From the NCBI GenBank assembly GCA_008973525.1, contig WACJ01000366.1:124001-188000 (forward strand): DNA of 64,000 nt, given 5' to 3'. This DNA is from Stenopsyche tienmushanensis (taxonomy: Eukaryota > Arthropoda > Insecta > Trichoptera > Stenopsychidae). Positions 10,244 through 22,105 of the stretch are shown here, one piece after another. Below the pieces are notes generated by a model. It saw only the letters and a program-made list of their open reading frames with translations, did no database searches and was not told the origin of the DNA. Position numbers and translations under genes: made by a program. Every line of letters begins with the position of its first letter. The first letter of the stretch is position 1.

Positions 10244-12371
10244 TAGTATTGTTTAAATAATTTTGTCCTAGTTTAATCATAATTTGAAAATAAAAGAAAA
10301 TATTGTATAAATAATTTCTTACTCTGAGAAAATTTTATATGGAGATCTACATTCAATGAAAAATTTGGCACCTTAAAAATATGAAACGTATCCATTATAA
10401 TAAGAACGTGAATTTCCTTCCATTGTTATTCTCTGTGAATTAATTGCTAAAAATTGTTTTAAAAGTTTAATTTATAGTTATTGTAAGTTGTAATATTTCA
10501 CCGTATGCTAATGTCAGATCTATATTGATTCATTGGTGTAGCAGCAACTCTTCAATATACATTTAAGAATTGCGTAGCTAAATATTCAACTTGATTTATA
10601 TACATTGATCGGAATACGTCCAATTTAGACCACAATACTCTATAAATCGGCCTAGCATTCATCGTCGCTCTTTGAGATCTAATCCCGTCTTATAAGCTAT
10701 TTTGTCAAGTCACGGATCAGGGATCTTCGATTCCTTTTAAACTGGTACGATTCCATAGTCACGTTCCTCAAAAAACACTATATAAATTTGCCCTGCATGA
10801 ACTGTCTTTGTATAAAAAGTTGGAAAACTTATACGTCTAATGGCTGTGTGGTCTTTGGCGATATTTCAGCTCTGTAACCATAGATAGTTCATGGTGGTCC
10901 CATTTACTCGGCTTAGATCCATGTCCGCTGCGGTAAGGACAGGTCTAACAAAGGCATATTACTCCAACTGAAACTACCAATCATATCGTATTACCGAGGA
11001 TTTTGTTATATCCAATATCCTTCGGTACAACCGCACGGCGGATGGTATTTCCAGTCCAAAGGATCCCTCTTCATGCGCCATTGCACCTTCTAAAACTTTT
11101 ATACCTTCGTCAAGGTACTTTGAAGTCCACTCCAAGTGTATTTTTTTTAACCATTTCATTGATTCAAGCCAAACTCAATCGGCACTCGAAAAAGCATTTT
11201 TTCCGTCATGTTCCATAAATTTCTTATCGTCAACAGACGTGGATTAATATTTTTGTGCGGTTTCGCTCGGAAAAATATGAAATCTCGATCCAATTTCCGC
11301 CTCAAAATATTTTGAACAGAACTATGCGGTCATCAGGTAGATTAGCGAACTAAATAATCTATATCTATATGGTTTACGTTTTTATCACCCCGAGCAGGAT
11401 ACCGTTCGCCGCAAAATTGATTTGTTGTAATGCTTAAAAATATAATATTTTGATTATTGGTGCGGTCAAAATAATCATATATATGCGATAGTATCATTAT
11501 TTTTCCAGGTTATTAAAAAAGTATTTTTGAATAATTTTGCGGTCGAAAGACTTATTTCAATCAGAACAACACGTTTATATGCTGGTCATTTTTATTACTC
11601 TCATCTAAAAATCTGGGATCTTTTATCGATATGTATCAAGCTGTATTCATAAAATCCACAATCTTGTCGTAAGCATTGTCATTGAGCTAATCTACAACAG
11701 AAATATGTATTTTTAAAGAGGTGTGGTTAAAGCAATTAAGAAGATTTCAAATAAATACATCAACAATGAGAAGAAAGTGAATATCGTATTTGGAGCCTAT
11801 GTTACCACTAATGGAAATATGTGTTTCAATTACCTTAAAAATAATTATGATCCCGTCAACTGCTCGACAGTATAGACCCTGCACCACGTTTTCGTCAATC
11901 ATTGGTGTTTTTTTTTTTTCAATTCTAAAAAAGAAAATTAGTTTCTATCCCCTGGCTGAGTTTACTCACGTAACCGCACGCCCTATTTTGTGTTAATGTA
12001 GATAATATTCCCCTAAGAGGTGATTTAAAGCCAAATGAGATCTAGTGAAATTCAATATTGAAAGATAAATTGAAGGAAGCTAATCCACAAATGTGCGTAT
12101 TCAAAAATTATCAACAATCAGGTTAAAAAAAAATATCTGTTATGTTTGGCCATTTGGTCTAATTTTTTTGTGAAATATTTATATTATGAATTACATGAGT
12201 TATAACCGATTATAGTATTGTAATTAACTATGTAACACAACAGAGGTACTCATCGACTTCTTGACTCCCTGCGTTGTCTTCGTCGCTACGATTGTTGCAT
12301 TGTTCGGTTGTGGAAACCGTATCGGAGGGTCAATCGGAGCTCGAAGCACATTATACCATTAGCGTCGACGA
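10244..12371. other. Intergenic sequence with a possible coding relic at about 10974-11215 (-)
   Basis: Mostly AT-rich. A minus-strand frame at 11159-10974 reads WLKKIHLEWTSKYLDEGIKV, then LEGAMAHEEGSFGLEIPSAV and RLYRRILDITKS. It has a protein-like composition, but I do not recognise the family, and flanking frames are closed. It may be a decayed transposon or gene fragment. A less AT-rich patch at 12240-12360 holds no recognised gene. Confidence 0.3.
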
Positions 12372-13104
12372 TTATTTCGGGATTGCATTAGACCATCAAA
12401 AATTATTAAAGTGATTTTTTTTTATTCGTTTAAGAAAAGATAAAAATACAATTCAAAACAAGATAAATAAAACACTAAAAAAATCAAATATTAGTAACAT
12501 TAAAGCATCGAGTGTTTCGTCATTTAGTCTGGATCTGATTTTGTTAGCCAGGAAATTTGCTGCCTGAAAATGCATGCTCAGCCTATACCATACTCGTTGG
12601 AGGTATAGTCATCAGATATTTAAATGCTAGTTCTTAAAAAATTCTTTCTGCTGAGACACGAACGAAAACTCGGAAAATTTCCGATTTCTCGACAAATTAT
12701 TTATTTCCGTCGCTGCAAATTAATACTTAAATACTATAATACTTTGATGTGATTCGTAATTATATTACGGAGGAATACAAAAAATCTGATTCCCATATCT
12801 ATTATATTTCATATCGATATTCCCATTATTAGAGTCGAGGTGTAGTAAATACATCACCGGTAGGTAAGGTACAATTTGAAAAATACATATGTACTGTATA
12901 TGTGTATATAAAGATTAGATAGTTACTGCCCCTAGTCGTCACATAAGCTCGCCAATTAGTAGTTACGCCACTGTTTCGAAGCGTCCAGATTTCGGCGGAA
13001 ATGTCTCGATTTAGTAGACTTCATCGTGCTGGTGAGGTGTACGATTTCTGTTAGATAAAAATTTCAATCCCGAATTTTTCGGGATTATGTCTACTAATCC
13101 TGAT
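12372..13104 (-). mobile_element. hAT-family relic (family with CCCGGG-rich ends), transposase C-terminus visible
   Basis: Aligns by eye with the complete copy at 50241-51003: shared words are ATTTATTTCCGTCGCTGCA, TACTTTGATGTGATTCGTAA, TCGATATTCCCATTATTAGA, GTAGTAAATACATCACCGGT and TCCCGAATTTTTCGGGATTA. On the minus strand near 12610-12480 broken frames give MTIPPTS, AEHAFS, FLANKIRSRLNDETLDALML, the C-terminal dimerisation block of hAT transposases (normally ...SVEAERTFSAAG...). Both ends are degenerate or truncated. Confidence 0.8.
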
Positions 13105-16100
13105 GATGAAATAGTTGCATCTTTTATATGGCGAAGATAACAAAAGATAAAGCATACATTGGGAAATATAAAATTTGATAAATTAAGCCCCTGACTGATG
13201 AAAAAAAAGAGCTTTTTGAAAAAAAGTTTATTCACACTCACATTGATATTCTTCTGTAAAATTTGCATATTATATCTTCTAATGGCTGATTAACGAAGGA
13301 TCAATGAACATTCCATTGCCTGTTTTTATACATAAAAAGCATTAAAGACTTATTATAGCGTTTTCTTTTAATCTCACAATGACTGAGCGATCTTAAATAT
13401 TATACGTGGCTCAACTGAAAGTATCTTATTTGATTTTGGCGAGAATTTGGCTATTTTCTTTGTTACAATAGGTCAAAGGATGTAATATGAATTTAGAAAA
13501 TATTATTTCTCATTCGGTCGAATAAGCATTTTTATTACCACGCGAGCTTTCTTCCAATGCAATTTCCATAGAAATTAAAGCGTCCGAGGAAAGCAATTCC
13601 ATCTGCAGTTATGAAAAAGTTCATCGTGCATTAAATGCAGCTGAAATGCACCAAAATGGCATATTGGAGTCGTTTATACACCAATAAAAGTCATCAAATC
13701 GGATTTGCACTTTCCGCCCCGCAACCGTGGAGCTTAATCTAGGAGTCGACGGCTAAAAATATTTTAAATCTCTGTTTAACCCTTTGGGTAATGTCATCGT
13801 GACACGAGACGAAAAACGCGCGCCAAGGTTGTGGGTATCGTGTTGAGAATCGCTGATTTAGAGCGTAGACAGGATTTAGTTTCCCGAGCTGTAATTCTGT
13901 CTTGGCCATTTACCTCAACTCGGGATATTAATGTAGAAATATCATCTTTCCGCAGATACTATAACACGTCTACTTTGCGGGATGAAACAGGTTTTTTGCA
14001 CTACAAAAGCGTTTTTTTATGTTCTTTAGTGTCTGTTGCGTAACGTGATATATTCTCCCCTAAGTCATGAGAGCTTTTGACATAATCGCTCATTATAAAA
14101 GGTGATGTGATTATTTCTACTTGTATCATTTAAAACGTAGATTTATGATAACGAATTTTTATTGGCGAATACCAATTCAGTGTAAAGAATCTATTATCCC
14201 GACAGGAACGCATTTTCATGATCTATCAAGACTGACAGTGTAAATTAAGTTTCATTTGCATCAAGAGCCTGGCAATAAACATATTTTTAGTGCTTTTTAA
14301 CGACCCTTTGAGCGATGTGTACCGGCTATGTGGGGTCGAAACAACCCGCGAGATCATATAATTTTTAGCACCTTATGAATATATTCTTCACACGTTCTTT
14401 GAGCTCCTTTGTGTAAATTAGCACCGTCGGCCATGAGCAAAAGCGGGATAGTTCATATTTGAAACTTTTTTGATTTTTTATGGCATCATTTGAAAGAGTT
14501 GTAAATATTATAAGCGTCTTCCTTATGCCTTTGATCAAAATTTATTGCGTCCAAAATGTATCGAGTCTGTTCAATGGTATACGGGGAATGTAACATGGAT
14601 GTATACATATCACATATTAATTGAATTTATCTCTGAGAAAATCTCTAGGCTTCATACAATCGATGTATTCCGAAATATACGGTTTCAATACACTATGGTA
14701 GCCCATTGTATTATGATTATAGATTAATAGAAAATTATTTTGTAGATGAATTATTCAATAATTAATATTGTTGTCTCAAGTCAATAATACATATTTTTTG
14801 GCACGAAATATAGTAGTTCCTTCAAGTTTTTTTGAGGAAACTTATTCGAACTTCGCTACCCAAAAATATACATTATAAGGAGATTATTAAGACAAAGGAT
14901 TTATTTAAATGATGGCAGAGGTAACGAATTATAGAACTATCCTTATTTTTAGTTTAGTATTCTTTTGATACTCTCTTTGATTAATAGTTAATATTTTTTA
15001 AACTATTATTTCTTAATGTTAAATATAGAATAGTTTGATTAATGCCACTTCAAAAAAATTAATTGAATTGAAAATTCGAGTCCCTGGGAGAATCTAATTA
15101 AAACTTCTTTCGAGAGACGTTTCGAGGCTTCTTTAGATTATATAAGTTTTCATTAAATAGCTTGCTAGGAATTAAATTCTTAGAATATTGTGTCGAGGTT
15201 GATTAAGCCATTCCTGCTATACAAAATCGTCTTGAGTTATCAAATTAGCTAATTTTTGAAGTCAATCGATTTAGGTTTATACCTGAAGATACGCTCTCAA
15301 TTAAGCATTTCTTCGCTAAGATCCCTCAGAAATTCGACTCGAATCAGCATGTTCCGGAATTGTATAAATTTTGGATCTCGGCACCGTAACAAGGGCCGTT
15401 CTCTAATTAAGTATAATAACGCGAGGGCTTCAGCCCTTTATCGCCAATTTTGCATTTCGAATGTTGCTGTTAATTTTATGCAAATTAAGTATTTGCCCTT
15501 GCAAATGTGTTTTTTTCTTCTTCTTCGTTTGATTCCTTTAATTTATCGCCTGTTAATCGTTTGTCTCTTGTGCCCTTATTTTGTTCGTACGCTTCTATCC
15601 GCTTGTTTCGTTTTGTCTCTAGCTAAATATATCTTCTTTCTCTCGCTTTCTCTCCCTTGTTAAATAATTCTCTGGCGAAGTTTTCGGAAGCGATAAATGT
15701 GATTTATTAATTTGCCTTTATAAACAGATGGCCAGCGGTTGCTTTATTGCCGACTTTTGGCACAGTGAAAACGACCCCGCCTTAATATCCGGAGAAATAT
15801 ATTTTTAAAATGTATTCATTTATTCATTTTAGATTTATTACCGCGGAAGAAAATTGAATGCTTAATTCTATTATGCATTCAAAAAAATCCATAAAATATA
15901 TTACTCCAAAAAATAATATTGCCGATCACGCGACGTTTATGAATCGCAGTGAATCATAGCCAGTTTTATAACCATGTTTGCACAAATATTATTTAAAATT
16001 TTATTAAAAAAATTTAAGTGAAAAAGCCTTCAAACTAAAATTATAAATGTTAATATTCAAGTCAAAATGAAACTCGGACATCACACACAAGCTAATCCTG

Positions 16101-16124
16101 GACTAAGACAGTGGATCAATAATA
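13105..16124. other. Intergenic sequence with less AT-rich blocks
   Basis: No gene recognised. Blocks near 13540-13760, 13780-13990 and 15240-15780 are less AT-rich. TTAACCCTTTGGGTAATG at 13776 looks like end A of the TTAA-type family, and TTAACGACCCTTTGAGCG at 14297 is similar, but neither has a body match. A 135-codon plus-strand frame at 15256-15663 has a leucine/cysteine-rich hydrophobic second half arising from pyrimidine-rich DNA; I judge it non-coding. An octamer ATGCAAAT lies at 15478-15485. Confidence 0.4.
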
Positions 16125-17550
16125 TCAGATGTTCCCAGATAAAAGGACGTTTTTAAAGATGAAATTCATTTCTTTATAACAAATTTATTTACAAAGATTA
16201 TTCTATAAAATTTCTACCTATTGCGCAAAATGTTTATTCTTTTTTGTAAAAAAATGAGATGGTTTCGATTTAAAATAGTTTTTTCATCAAAAAAAATTGT
16301 GTAAGGAACAATATAAGTAGTAATCAGATGGTGTCAAGTCTGGTGATTATGGGAGATGCTAAACCGTCCTCCACCTAAGTGCATTAACCTCTAAAGGAGT
16401 ACTATCCCAGGGCCTGGGACCCCCCCTCCACTTATTCGAAAGAGCACTCTTGTTCATTAGGCTCGAAGACAGACAGAGACAGAGAGAGAACATAGCGCAG
16501 CTCGGGAAACAGAGACGGAGAGCTTCCCAGCATACATTGCACGATTGTATAGATCGTTAGCCCAAATTTATCGATTAATAATGATTTCATATTTGTTATT
16601 TGTTTACGCAAAGAAATTACCGAATATTTTGTGCTATCAACAGTGTTTGTTTATTTGTTCCTGTTCGTGACAAGTCATTGTCCAATTATCATTTCCTTCT
16701 AAAGCGGGAGCAAATGAATCGATTTTTTATGTATTGTTTATGCAAAGAAAAGACGTGCTCTTGTATTTTATCAACTGTGTTTATTTACAATTGACTGCCT
16801 CGAATTGAATGTTGCCTTACGCTGATAGGAGCTGACAGAAAATAATCAGTGTAAAGCGATTATGACGTCAACGACTTCATTGATTTTAAATTTGCTCACT
16901 CCTTTTTCGTAGAAATACCTGATTTAGGGGTTGTTTTTAGTACCTGTTATGTCGATAACCATTGTTTTTGGGTACATAACCCATTTCTCATTTGCAGTCA
17001 CCATGTATTCTAAGAACACTATTTTAGTTTCTTCCTCGAGGAAAGCTTCACACATGTGTATGAATTCCACCTTATTCTTCTAACGCCTTTAGCTTCTTTT
17101 AATGCTGAAATATGAACATTCGTTCTTCTTCCTTTTTTTCGTTATTTCTTAAATGAAAAACTTTAGATTGGCTTCAATTTCTGAAACTATGCGATTCTCA
17201 TCAATAACTTTAGGAGATCCACTTCTTAGTTTGCCTACTAAACCATTTATGGCATTGTCGAACCGATAGAACTTGACCATAAATGGCGCAGATGTTTTAA
17301 GTTGCTATTGTCGCCGATTTTTTTAAAAATGAAACTCTGTATAGCATACAACAGCGAAAAAATAGTTTGCTCAGAACAAAGCCTTCCATTGTTAATAGGG
17401 GTTGTTTTTGTAATTTTTTCTTAAGAAACTTACTCCAGCCGTTGATCAAATACTGACAAAAAAGGTGGTGCAATCTGATCGACAGATGAAAATCAACTGA
17501 TCATCAAAGTCACTCATTAAAAAAACGCCTTTTTGTCTGGGTACCCGCAA
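16125..17550 (-). mobile_element. Mariner element, interrupted by a TTAA-type MITE
   Basis: Inverted ends: left TTCCCAGATAAAAGGACG at 16132, right inverted TACCCAGACAAAAAGGCG near 17542, continuing (A)TTTTTTAA; both are flanked by TA. Minus-strand frames, all broken, read FYRFDNAINGLVGKLRSGSP near 17290, KVEFIHMCEAFLEEETKIVF, YMVTANEKWVMY near 17000 (usual VTGDEKWV, so the first catalytic Asp is replaced), and SPDLTPSDYYLYCSLHNFF near 16330 (third-Asp block). Subtracting the nested MITE at 16384-16908 leaves about 900 bp, so the copy is also internally deleted. Confidence 0.82.
16384..16908 (+). mobile_element. TTAA-type MITE inserted in the mariner (variant end B'')
   Basis: Left end TTAACCTCTAAAGGAGTACT followed by a perfect small hairpin TCCCAGG-G-CCTGGGA and then the family word CGAAAGAGCACTCTTG. 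The body contains GCACGATTGTATAGATCGTTAG, split here as GCACGATTGT and AGATCGTTAG, then CAAATTTATCGATTAATAAT. The right side, GATTTTAAATTTGCTCACT at about 16880-16900, corresponds to end A of the family in degenerate form. It separates the mariner first-Asp and third-Asp blocks, so it inserted after the mariner. Confidence 0.7.
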
Positions 17551-19105
17551 TATGAATACAAATATTGCAATTAAACGCCGTGATGTCAGCACACAATTAT
17601 TAGATTAACACGGATCAAATTTGACTTGATTTAGTTTAAATTTAATTAAACATCAAATAGTTTGAAAATATAAAAACGTGCTGATGCCAGCGCCCGTAAT
17701 TTTCATTTGGATGATGTATACTTTTCTATTAGGCTAAATTTTCTCAGAGATTATTGATGACCCATCATTTTATACGCCCCTTCTTTAACAAGTTATAAGT
17801 ATCAGGTGCGTTCGTGCTTATATTAAATAAGACGGATTGCTCCTTAATTGTGCATTATAAAGCATTTTTGTAATCAACCACGTCTTAAAATAGGCATTTA
17901 CTTGGAATATTATATTACGTATGGGAGCTTGAAGAGCTCTGAATAGGGGATGCATAACGTATCTGAGTTTAACATACGTGTTTTTTTATTAAAAAGTTAT
18001 GTGAAGATGTTTTGAATATGTAATTTAGTTTCGAGCTTGTTTACATTCTGTGTGTAAAATTTTTGTCTCCCTGCAACGATGCAACCCTCTTATGGGCTTT
18101 TGCGACATAATGATGAGTTTTTTATCTACCCTTTTGATCTCCCTCACACTTCAGGCGTAGGACTTATCTTAAAAATGTTCTTCGTTATCTTGGTGGAGCC
18201 CTCGAAACTTTCTTCGGAGTTTCCTCCATTTAAAACGAGCTCATTATTCTTACGAAATCGTTAACAGCTATATCTATTATTCGATAGCTCTATCTTTTTG
18301 CGATTACGTTCAATAAATATTTTCTTCGTCAAACCAGAAATAAAGTTGTCATTTCGAGCAAATAATGGAGAATTAAAATCGGTTTGAAAACCAATTAAAT
18401 CTCAGTAAATCTGGACCACGATTCAATCAAAATTGAACTACCGTCTTCAATCTTGCTCCACCTCGATTTTCTTTGCTAGATATTGCGGTGGTTTCTTATA
18501 CAATATCGCTGATCCATGCAATCTATCCCGGATCGTAAAGATTGTTTGCAAGCGCTGCAATAACTACTTTCATTCTGTGAAGACCAAAGTTTATGATCGG
18601 AGCAAAAGCCCATGGAGATTGTTCGATGGTCTATAATGGCTGTTTTGCTATGTCGTATATTTTTATTAATCTTTTCAGCTCGTACGAGGGAAGCACACCG
18701 CGATTGGTTATAAAATACACTGTAGATTGTGACCCACGTAGAAATTTATATGAATACAAATTATATATATTTTTTATATCGGATTTTATTTTAAATAAAT
18801 ATAGCCAGACCCCGAGTTATGGCGCTTGATTCAGAGTTATGGCTGCTTGGCGACATGACGTTATTGCGCGATACGCTTCCAATAAATCACGAACTCTCAG
18901 CCCATGGCTTTACCGACTGCTTTCAAAGATTGATCATGGAATATATTTATTCAGATGTCATCAATGAAGAATTGCTGGTTTTTAGTTCACTTAAATATGT
19001 TCTTTTTAAATGCTATTTGAATCATTAAAGTATGAAATATCGGTTGACTTTTACATAAGGAGCACCAGCAATATAAAGATTGTCACTTTCAGAAAAAAAA
19101 TCCAA
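17551..19105. other. Intergenic sequence
   Basis: No gene or named repeat recognised. Several open frames of 60-78 codons (18079-19028) overlap each other without protein-like motifs. Confidence 0.4.
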
Positions 19106-19545
19106 TTAACCCCTCAAAGAGGTAAGACACAATGTTGTGTCCGAATTCCAGTGACTCATAAAGAACTTTCTTGCATGTTAAACTCGGAGACTAATAGAGA
19201 AGGGGAGTGTCTTGCACATTGAGCTTAGAGAGAAAAAGAGATGAAGAGATTATCTTGCAGGTCGGAGATTGTGAATGGGAGACAGAGACGGAGAGAGTAT
19301 GTTATGCACATCGCACGATTGTATAGATCTGTAACCCAAATTTATCGACTAATAATGATACGCGAATGAATCGATTTCAAGTGTATTGTATATGTTTACT
19401 TGAAGAAATGACCGAATATTGTGTGCTATCGACAGTCTTTATTTATTTAAATACAAGTTTCATACACGCTGCGACGATCCTGACAGATAAGTGGGTTTGT
19501 ATGGCGATACGTGGCGGATAAGCAAATATAGCATCTAAGATTATG
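19106..19545 (+). mobile_element. TTAA-type MITE, end B intact, end A cut off
   Basis: Starts TTAACCCCTCAAAGAGGTAA at 19106, then hairpin GACACAA-TG-TTGTGTC, then GAATTCCAGTGACTCATAAA; identical over this stretch to the copy at 55779. The body continues through CGCACGATTGTATAGATC and ends near GCAAATATAGCATCTAAG, about 50 bp short of where end A should finish, where it abuts a hAT fragment. Confidence 0.78.
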
Positions 19546-19552
19546 AAGACTT

Positions 19553-19865
19553 TAATGTTTAATGTTAATGTTACTTCGGGCATATTTTCAAAATAATATT
19601 TGAATATTTTAGTGTTTAATTTATCTATTTTTGAAAAAAAAATATCTTTTCTTAAATAAATAAAATTCTTTGGCCGTTTTAATATAAAAAAGTGATTTTT
19701 TATATTGAACAAATGGACTTATTAGTAATTTTTGATCAAATTTATCAATGTAATTTCTTAAAATATTGAAAATCCGAATCCCGGGATCCCGGGACTGGTC
19801 CCGGGATTGTCTAATGACATCCCGAAGTCCCGGGATCGAAATTTTTGCTCGAGATTGGAACTCTA
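19553..19865 (+). mobile_element. 3' end of the CCCGGG-rich hAT family
   Basis: Begins with the tail of the transposase, LMLLR(A)YFQNNI on the plus strand, matching 41615-41665, then AT-rich sequence and the terminal region: a 14-bp perfect palindrome CCCGGGATCCCGGG at 19780-19793, a second CCCGGG, and the terminal inverted repeat ending GATTGGAACTCTA at 19865 (other copies: TAGAGAATCCAATC read inward). It shows the arrangement of the family's 3' end. Confidence 0.75.
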
Positions 19866-21699
19866 ACTAAGATAAGTTGAATTTTTATGTTTAGTTTCGT
19901 GGTATGTATTGAGATTGAATCTAATCATTTTAATTTTAATAAAATCATTTTTTCTTCGAGTTAACAATATCTTGCGTTGCAAATATAGGTTAAAGATTGC
20001 TTGAATATCCACGGCCACGGCTTGCAGTTATCTTTAAGTAAAATTCATAGAATATTAGTGTAAGTTTGTATATAGATAAGTAGCATGATCTTATATGTAT
20101 TAGAAAATTACTATAATAGCAAGCGATTTTAATTGAATTTCAATCAGAAGCTTTATTAATAGAATCAAATTTTTAATCTGCCATATTTACAGTTATTTAT
20201 CAAGTGATTGTCCTATAAATTACTTTCAGCAGTCTCATTTTCATTGCAATCATTGTGCAGATTAATTTATCTATTAATTTTCATTTCTTTCATATCAAAA
20301 TTGTAGGTTTTATAATGCTATTTCAAGAAATGCCCTTTCCATGAACATGGAATAGGCCTTATAAACTCTCTGAGCAAATTGTTTTATTATTACACTGATA
20401 AAAAGTTATGGTCTTCAATGAACAATGGATTATAAATAAAGCAGCTAATGTATGGTGGGATAGCGTGATGATACATTTAGATACAATTTTGCTATTCATT
20501 ACTAAGAGCTGTTGCGTTAACACTAGCTGCCATGAAAGGTCGCAAGCACAAAGGTCTTTTCTATTCCAGAACATTATGAATAAGGTTGCATTGAAGTCCA
20601 TGAGAAGCAATTAGCAAATCCGCACGATTCCATCGGAACGCTTTGCTATTTTTAACAGTTGCTGCTAGCAGAACCAATATTTGCATAAGAGCTGTTAAAT
20701 TTTTTGTATTCAATATATTTGCAAGAATTACTCTTTGCCATATTTGCTTTGTTGAAGTAGATTTTCGAACAGTTTGTAATTTTTCAACTCTATTGATAAA
20801 TGTTTTCTATTTAGCACTTGAGTATAATTAGTGAAAATCTCTGTGAAAAAAACTTGAATATTAATCTCGGAAGTTCAAACTGTCTCGAATTAAACTTTGG
20901 AAGGTGAGCACTTCTTCAGCCGAAGTGCTTGCGTCTTGTTAATATCCAATCTGCATGCACAAAGACGATAAGTTTAACAACTTCATCATAAAGATATCAA
21001 AGTTCTCCTTACAATATAAGGAGAAGTGCTTCCAAGGTAAAGTTCAACAAGCTGAATTGTTGTTTAATTAATTTTTGTAAACTAAGAGCGTAAACATTAT
21101 TCATGTCGTAAATTTGCATTTTGTTGCAATCCTCTGCTATGATGAAAGATCATTATCAATTCAGCATCTCGTCTGTATGACAACAAGTTGAATTGCCTTT
21201 ATTAAAGATGAACTCAGACGAAGTAGACAAAAAGCTGCTTATTAAAATTGTTAGTGAAATAGTCTCCGTTTACTTCATCGTTCAAGAAGCACCTCACTCT
21301 AATATTTTTTTAAAATTAATATATATCCAAAGAAATCGATTTAAATTTTTATAGCACAATTGAATTCATGATACGTTTATCAGTATAAAAATGGAAAGCA
21401 TCGTCTGGATCATGTCTCAAACGATAACAATGTCGTCGATTAGCTATGTGAATTAAAATATGATGCTATTGGTTCAAAATGCATATTACCAAAGACGCTT
21501 TTGATTATAGCCCAGTCATAAAGGCATTTATTTTAGATTCGCAAAAAAGTGATTGTTAAATTGAATATAGTTTTAATTGAGAATTCCAAGTCTAATATGA
21601 TGTCAATATTTTAGATTCAGAATCACTTTGATGGAACCAAATTTAGTCTCCTATTACTAAACTTGGACAAAAATGTCAATGAATCTTGTGTGATAGTGA
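19866..21699. other. AT-rich intergenic sequence with a short perfect hairpin
   Basis: No gene recognised. AGCACTTC (20907-20914) and GAAGTGCT (20922-20929) form an 8-bp perfect stem with a 7-base loop. Opposed open frames at 20359-20614 (83 and 68 codons) show no motif. Confidence 0.4.
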
Positions 21700-22105
21700 A
21701 GTGAAGATACATTTGCTGTTGGGATTGGCTGCTTATCTTTATCTGTATCTTTTTGTGACGTTATGGTAAAAAATCCATGTTTCGTCACCAGTTATCAAAC
21801 GGGCTAAAAATGGTTCTCTTTCGAAGTGCGATAAAAGAAAAGTGCAGATGTTTATTCGGATCCGGATAGCTCATGCGGTACTCACTTTCCAAGCTTGGAT
21901 ACGTTTTCAATCTCTTTTAAATGACGAAAGACTGTTTCATGAAATGAATCCAAACTATCTGCGATCTTATTTACTGTAAATTGTGGCTCTGTATTTACAA
22001 GATTTTTAAGGACGTCGTTATCAAAATGAACAGGACGTCCTGTACGGGGTTCATCAAAAATGCTGCTTTCTTCTCTTTTTTTGCGAAGGGGGGGAATCGT
22101 CAAAA
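21700..22105 (-). pseudogene. Mariner transposase relic (N-terminal half)
   Basis: Minus-strand frame 22103-21882 reads DEPRTGRPVHFDNDVLKNLV, then FTVNKIADSLDSFHETVFRH and LKEIENVSKLGK, the second helix-turn-helix of a mariner transposase. In other frames it continues with VPHELS and a degenerate KREPFL...TGDE(T)W segment at about 21880-21770. No inverted repeats were found. It abuts an R1-like fragment at about 22105, so one element inserted into or recombined with the other. Confidence 0.85.

Noticed and set aside
15256..15663. 135-codon plus-strand open frame
   Set aside because: Its hydrophobic C-terminal half comes from a long pyrimidine-rich tract and no family motif is visible; composition explains its openness.
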